Shown: positions 7,229 through 10,068 of the stretch, in pieces
Position numbering within the stretch: position 1 is the stretch's first letter
How the letters are laid out: the number at the start of each line of letters is the position of its first letter
NCBI GenBank assembly: GCA_021772845.1
Contig: JAJFLF010000033.1
Location: 1 to 10,068 of the forward strand
Length of the DNA: 10,068 nt
Origin: Mariprofundus sp.
GTDB lineage: Bacteria; Pseudomonadota; Zetaproteobacteria; Mariprofundales; Mariprofundaceae
Direction: 5' to 3'
Notes under the pieces: generated by a model
Seen by the model: only the letters and a program-made list of their open reading frames with translations
Database searches by the model: none
What the model was told of the DNA's origin: nothing
Position numbers and translations under genes: made by a program

Positions 7229-7257
7229 CATCAGGGCTGATAATATTAGCCCTGATG
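7229..7257 (+). terminator. Strong hairpin after sqr
   Basis: CATCAGGGCT (7229-7238), a nine-base AT-rich loop, and AGCCCTGATG (7248-7257) form a perfect ten-pair stem. Only GTGTTT follows, so the U-run is weak. It lies 12 bases after the sqr stop and about 10 bases before the ribosome-binding site of the next gene. It could terminate, attenuate or protect the sqr transcript end. Confidence 0.55.
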
Positions 7258-7278
7258 GTGTTTAATGAAGGAGTCATT

Positions 7279-7623
7279 ATGTCGGATAATTATAAACAGC
7301 TAACTGCAGAGCTATCAGCAACGATTGGTGGTATTCGCAAGGATATCCCAGATGTAATGCAGGGATTCTCTGCTATGGCAGGAGCTGCTTTGGAAGATGG
7401 TGCTTTAAGCAAAAAAACCAAAGAGCTGATTGCCCTCTCCATTGGTGTAGCAGGACATTGCCAGGGTTGTATTGGTTTCCATGTAAAGGCGCTTATTTCT
7501 TTGGGTGTGACCCGCGAAGAGTTGGCAGAAGCACTTGGTATGGCCATCTATATGGGCGGCGGCCCTTCTTTGATGTATGCCGCTGAAGCGATGCAGGCAT
7601 ATGAGGAATTTACTGCAAAATGA
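7279..7623 (+). CDS. AhpD-like carboxymuconolactone decarboxylase-family protein
   Basis: A 114-residue small helical protein of the CMD/AhpD superfamily. It carries the complete AhpD-type catalytic signature E49-x11-C61-Q-G-C64-x3-H68. The CxxC pair in such proteins does disulfide chemistry, as in alkyl hydroperoxide defence. It is shorter than classical AhpD and matches the single-domain CMD class. Actual substrate is unknown: peroxide, thiol or sulfur compounds are all possible next to sqr. The ATG at 7279 has AAGGAG about 7 bases upstream. An earlier in-frame ATG at 7225 would put the start within the hairpin region and has no support. The stop overlaps the next start (ATGA), so translation of the two is coupled. 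Confidence 0.9.
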   Translation: MSDNYKQLTAELSATIGGIRKDIPDVMQGFSAMAGAALEDGALSKKTKELIALSIGVAGHCQGCIGFHVKALISLGVTREELAEALGMAIYMGGGPSLMYAAEAMQAYEEFTAK

Positions 7624-7877
7624 GTCGCATCATCTACTGGATACACTACCCGCCTCTGATGATTCTCATCGTGGCGGCGGCGTTTCTGGGTTCAATGCCG
7701 TTGGTGCCTGAACCACATCTGTTTCAAAAATTTGATATGTTGATGGCTGGTCTGTTAGTGAAACCGATCGATATATTTGATCTGATCTGGCACAGCTGGC
7801 CGTTTCTTTGGCTTGTTTTACGTTTGGTGACGTACAACCATCATGCTGCAGTGCAATGCAGAACTTCAGACAGATGA
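7620..7877 (+). CDS. Small membrane protein with KPIDIFDL motif
   Basis: An 85-residue protein with two hydrophobic segments (about residues 10-30 and 58-70). Between them lie PLVPEPHL, a soluble stretch and VKPIDIFDLIWHSWP. I recall similar proteins of about 75 residues with the pattern PFVPEPH...TRPIDIFDL in many proteobacteria, some loosely named RND transporter, but no function is established. The ATG overlaps the upstream stop as ATGA. GAGGA lies 12 bases before it, inside the AhpD-like gene. The stop overlaps the next ATG in the same manner. Tight coupling to a CxxC protein and a peroxidase suggests a redox-related membrane role, which is only inference. Confidence 0.75.
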   Translation: MSRIIYWIHYPPLMILIVAAAFLGSMPLVPEPHLFQKFDMLMAGLLVKPIDIFDLIWHSWPFLWLVLRLVTYNHHAAVQCRTSDR

Positions 7878-8197
7878 TGATTCTGGTTCATCTTGTCCTG
7901 TTTGTCGTATTGATGGGGTTAAGTGCGAGAGCCTATCAGCACCAATCATTGTGGATCAGGTTTGTTCCTTATCTGTTATTGAAGCTGGCTAAAGGACGTT
8001 CAGCAATTGTACAGCTGTTGATTTATGCTCCGATCATTGTTGCATGGTTGTTGGTTTGCCACTGGTTGGATGTGCAGGGCTGGCATGGACTTGGAGCATT
8101 TGGCATTGGATTCGCAATGTTGTTAGGATTACAGGCGTTGAGAATGATGGAAGAAAATCAAAAACGTTTGCGCGAATCTTCACAAGCGCATAGATAG
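7874..8197 (+). CDS. Small three-helix membrane protein, paralogue of the 9258 gene product
   Basis: A 107-residue protein with three likely membrane helices (about residues 2-18, 44-64 and 71-89) and a charged cytoplasmic-looking tail rich in Glu, Gln, Arg and Lys. I do not recognise a named family. The segment A57-W-L-L-V-C62-H-W-L, followed by GLGA and a final helix ending in Arg, is matched in the 153-residue protein at 9258 (A112-W-V-F-F-C117-Q-W-L ... GLGA). The N-terminal helices also align loosely, so the two are probably paralogues. The start at 7874 overlaps the previous stop (ATGA), with a second in-frame ATG directly after. There is no strong ribosome-binding site, consistent with coupling. 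The cytochrome c peroxidase starts nine bases downstream. Confidence 0.8.
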   Translation: MMILVHLVLFVVLMGLSARAYQHQSLWIRFVPYLLLKLAKGRSAIVQLLIYAPIIVAWLLVCHWLDVQGWHGLGAFGIGFAMLLGLQALRMMEENQKRLRESSQAHR

Positions 8198-8206
8198 AGG
8201 AAGTTA

Positions 8207-9193
8207 ATGATGATGATGAAATATTTGTTCATGACTGTATCGCTGATGGGGCTCTCTTTAAACGCTATTGCCAGTGACATTCCAGAAGGGATGGGCGTAT
8301 TGCCATCGGCTGTACCGACTCCTGCGGATAACCCGATGAGTGCGGCTAAAGTGGAATTGGGTAAAAAACTCTATTTTGAACCGGCTATCTCAAAGAGCGG
8401 TCATTTTTCATGTAACTCCTGTCATAATCTGGCGACTTGGGGTGTTGATAATCAGCAGTTCTCTATTGGTCATAAATGGCAGCGTGGTGGCCGCAATGCA
8501 CCAACCGTATTGAACTCAGGTTTCTGGAGTAAACAGTTCTGGGATGGTCGTGCACCACAGCTTGAAGATCAGGCTAAAGGGCCACCACTTAACCCGGTTG
8601 AGATGGCTGCAGATTCCGAAGCATATGCTGTGGCGCGTCTGAAAGCGGCAGGTTATGAAGCTGAATTTGATACTGTTTTCGGTAAACACTCTGTCTCATA
8701 CGACAATATGGCCAAAGCCATTGCAGCATTTGAACGTACTCTGATTACACCCAATGCGGCATTTGATCTCTACGTGCAGGGCAAGGGTAAAATAAGTGCT
8801 GCAGCCAAACGCGGTATGAAAAAAGTGGATTCTGTCGGCTGTACCTCATGTCATTCAGGCCCGCTATTTACCAACAATGAATTTGTTCAGTTTAATTATG
8901 GAAAGGATACCGGCTTGAAAAGTGTGACAGGTAAAGATGCAGATGATCATGTGTTCCGTGTTCAATCGTGGCGCAATGTGGCGATGACAGCGCCCTACTT
9001 CCATGATGGTTCTGCAGCAACACTGGATGAAGCGGTAAAAACCATGGCAAAAGTACAATTGGACACCAAGCTTTCAGCTAAAGATGTGAAAGATATTGTC
9101 GCGTTTTTAGAGACATTAACCGGTGAAGTGCCGGCGATTACTTATCCACAACTACCACGCCCTAACGGCCATGCACTGAACTGGCAGGAATAA
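8207..9193 (+). CDS. Di-haem cytochrome c peroxidase, periplasmic
   Basis: A 328-residue exported enzyme of the bacterial CCP/MauG family, which reduces hydrogen peroxide with electrons from periplasmic c-type cytochromes. The signal peptide covers about residues 1-23, with cleavage near AIAS-D. Two haem-binding sites are visible: C69-N-S-C-H73 and C212-T-S-C-H216. GGRNAPTVLN, the FWDGRAPQLEDQA segment and TAPYFHDGS are family landmarks. The Met in TMAKVQL fits the axial ligand of the electron-transfer haem. Length is typical. Four ATGs stand in a row (8207-8218). AGAGGAAG (8196-8203) overlaps the previous stop and lies too close to the first, so the third, at 8213, may be the real start. Expression with the preceding small membrane genes is likely. 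MauG-like modification of another protein is a less likely alternative. Confidence 0.95.
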   Translation: MMMMKYLFMTVSLMGLSLNAIASDIPEGMGVLPSAVPTPADNPMSAAKVELGKKLYFEPAISKSGHFSCNSCHNLATWGVDNQQFSIGHKWQRGGRNAPTVLNSGFWSKQFWDGRAPQLEDQAKGPPLNPVEMAADSEAYAVARLKAAGYEAEFDTVFGKHSVSYDNMAKAIAAFERTLITPNAAFDLYVQGKGKISAAAKRGMKKVDSVGCTSCHSGPLFTNNEFVQFNYGKDTGLKSVTGKDADDHVFRVQSWRNVAMTAPYFHDGSAATLDEAVKTMAKVQLDTKLSAKDVKDIVAFLETLTGEVPAITYPQLPRPNGHALNWQE

Positions 9194-9198
9194 TTATT

Positions 9199-9227
9199 AG
9201 CCCTGCTTGAGGCAATCAGGCAGGGCT
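9199..9227 (+). terminator. Strong hairpin after the peroxidase gene
   Basis: AGCCCTGCTTGA (9199-9210), loop GGCAA, and TCAGGCAGGGCT (9216-9227) form a twelve-pair stem with one G-T wobble. No real T-run follows. It shares the AGCCCTG/CAGGGCT arm sequence with the hairpin after sqr. Termination or 3'-end protection is the likely role. Confidence 0.55.
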
Positions 9228-9257
9228 CAGCACTGTTAAACAACGAAGAGGAATCAC

Positions 9258-9719
9258 ATGAAATACTTATTTTTACTGTTGGCCTTTTATTCAGGCACGG
9301 CATTGGCTGACCCTCTCGATAAAGGTGAAGCATATACTACCCGACCAGGCCCACCGGAATGGATGGATAGCATTGATTTTGGTCTGTTGCTGGTGAATTA
9401 TGGCGTGTTTGCACTGATGCTGATTGGCCTGGGTTGGTTTTTTTACAAAAGACCTGACTATTTGAATTGTCTGGAATCAGTGATTTGTGCGCCATTCCAT
9501 GCAATTTTTCATACAGCCCAGTGTGCTGGCGGCGTGAATAAATTTATTCTGCAAGTGTTTGGTGGTCTGTTGATCTTTTTGACCCTGACTGCCTGGGTCT
9601 TCTTCTGCCAATGGCTCAAACATATAGGTCTGGGAGCAATCTCCATGACCGGTCTGGCCTTTGCAGCATTCATGCTGGTTCGCCTACTTAAAGGCAAAGA
9701 AAAACCACAACCGGTTTAA
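9258..9719 (+). CDS. Small membrane protein with export signal, paralogue of the 7874 gene product
   Basis: A 153-residue protein I cannot name. Residues 1-17 look like a signal peptide (cleavage after TALA, before DPLDKG). A short exported segment with TRPGPPEWMD follows. Membrane helices come at about 41-62, 98-120 and 125-143. A polar linker between the first two contains Cys71, Cys77 and Cys89 plus His81 and His85, a possible metal or sulfur site (inference). The helix with AW-x3-C117-QWL and the following GLGA match the smaller protein at 7874, which lacks the signal peptide and the Cys/His linker. The start has AGAGGAA about 6 bases upstream. A hairpin separates it from the peroxidase, and the next gene is a rhodanese 53 bases on. 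Confidence 0.82.
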   Translation: MKYLFLLLAFYSGTALADPLDKGEAYTTRPGPPEWMDSIDFGLLLVNYGVFALMLIGLGWFFYKRPDYLNCLESVICAPFHAIFHTAQCAGGVNKFILQVFGGLLIFLTLTAWVFFCQWLKHIGLGAISMTGLAFAAFMLVRLLKGKEKPQPV

Positions 9720-9736
9720 GTTACTAAATCCGAGAT

Positions 9737-9750
9737 CAGTCTTGAGACTG
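9737..9750 (+). repeat. Short inverted repeat before the last rhodanese
   Basis: CAGTCTTGAGACTG forms a five- or six-pair hairpin followed by TTTG. It lies 17 bases after the preceding stop and is too small to call a terminator with confidence. It could also be an operator. Confidence 0.25.
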
Positions 9751-9772
9751 TTTGAATATTAAGGAGATAAAG

Positions 9773-10068
9773 ATGGCAAAAGGATTACAAGATTTCGTGG
9801 CAGCAGCCAAAGCAACTGCACAGGAAACGAGCACTGAAGCTGTCGCCTCAACACCAGGTGACGCTCTGTTAATAGATGTGCGTGAACCCGGTGAGCTACA
9901 AGCTGGTTTTCTGCCCGGAGCCATCAATATTGCGCGCGGTATTCTGGAACTGAAAGCTGATCTGCATTTCCCTATGCGTGAGCCAAAACTTGCTGATCGT
10001 GATCAGGAAGTAGTGATCTATTGTGCCAGTGGCGGCCGAAGCCTGCTTGCTGCAGCAACCCTGCAAGA
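9773..10068 (+). CDS. Rhodanese, N-terminal part (runs off window)
   Basis: The frame is open to the last base, giving about 98 residues. There is no signal peptide. An Ala/Thr-rich helical start (residues 1-27) leads into a rhodanese domain with LLIDVREPGEL, GFLPGAINIARG and active-site loop C84-A-S-G-G-R-S. The longer insertion before the active site (ELKADLHFPMREP) sets it apart from the three upstream rhodaneses and fits a cytosolic class that often has this spacing. AAGGAG (9761-9766) lies 6 bases before the ATG. The 3' part, including the usual GG-x-x-AW closing motif, is beyond the window, so a further fused domain cannot be excluded. Confidence 0.9.
   Translation, partial: MAKGLQDFVAAAKATAQETSTEAVASTPGDALLIDVREPGELQAGFLPGAINIARGILELKADLHFPMREPKLADRDQEVVIYCASGGRSLLAAATLQ

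Noticed and set aside
7620..8197. Frameshift splitting one membrane gene into two
   Set aside because: The join is a clean ATGA stop-start overlap, and both products have complete hydrophobic segments and plausible ends, so two genes fit better.
1..10068. Mobile element or phage origin of the cluster
   Set aside because: I found no transposase, integrase, tRNA end or long flanking repeats. Codon use looks even across genes by eye.

Overview
The window looks like a sulfur-handling region from a Gram-negative, probably chemolithotrophic, proteobacterium. It has exported c-type cytochromes, an RND pump and a membrane-associated sulfide:quinone reductase. From memory, the reductase most resembles the Acidithiobacillus ferrooxidans type, and an acidithiobacillus-, gamma- or zetaproteobacterium-like host would fit. 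No rRNA or species-level marker is present, so the taxon is a guess. All convincing genes lie on the + strand. I saw no tRNA, rRNA, CRISPR array or insertion sequence.

Layout. Bases 1-1824 are the 3' part of an RND efflux permease. A small DUF2892 membrane protein follows (1872-2081). Then comes a tightly packed block: a membrane-anchored rhodanese (2213-2620), a TSUP/TauE-type anion transporter (2640-3398), an exported rhodanese (3439-3849), a rhodanese-DUF302 fusion (3852-4586) and a Crp/Fnr-type regulator whose GTG start overlaps the preceding stop (4586-5278). A short intergenic region with a perfect inverted repeat precedes a second DUF2892 protein (5357-5560). A 379-base non-coding stretch leads to sulfide:quinone reductase (5940-7217). 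After a strong hairpin comes a chain of AhpD-like protein (7279-7623), two small membrane proteins (7620-7877, 7874-8197) and a di-haem cytochrome c peroxidase (8207-9193). A second strong hairpin, another small membrane protein (9258-9719) and the start of a fourth rhodanese (9773 to the window end) close the window.

How it may work together (inference). Sulfide:quinone reductase oxidises sulfide to polysulfide or persulfide and passes electrons to quinone. Four rhodaneses, apparently placed in the cytosol, at the inner membrane and in the exported space, could relay sulfane sulfur. The TSUP protein and perhaps the RND pump could move sulfur anions or toxic products out. The AhpD-like protein and cytochrome c peroxidase would deal with peroxide or thiol stress. 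The Crp/Fnr protein has a Cys-x5-Cys pair in its sensor domain and is the obvious local regulator. The least described parts are the small membrane proteins around the peroxidase, two of which appear to be paralogues, and the rhodanese-DUF302 fusion.
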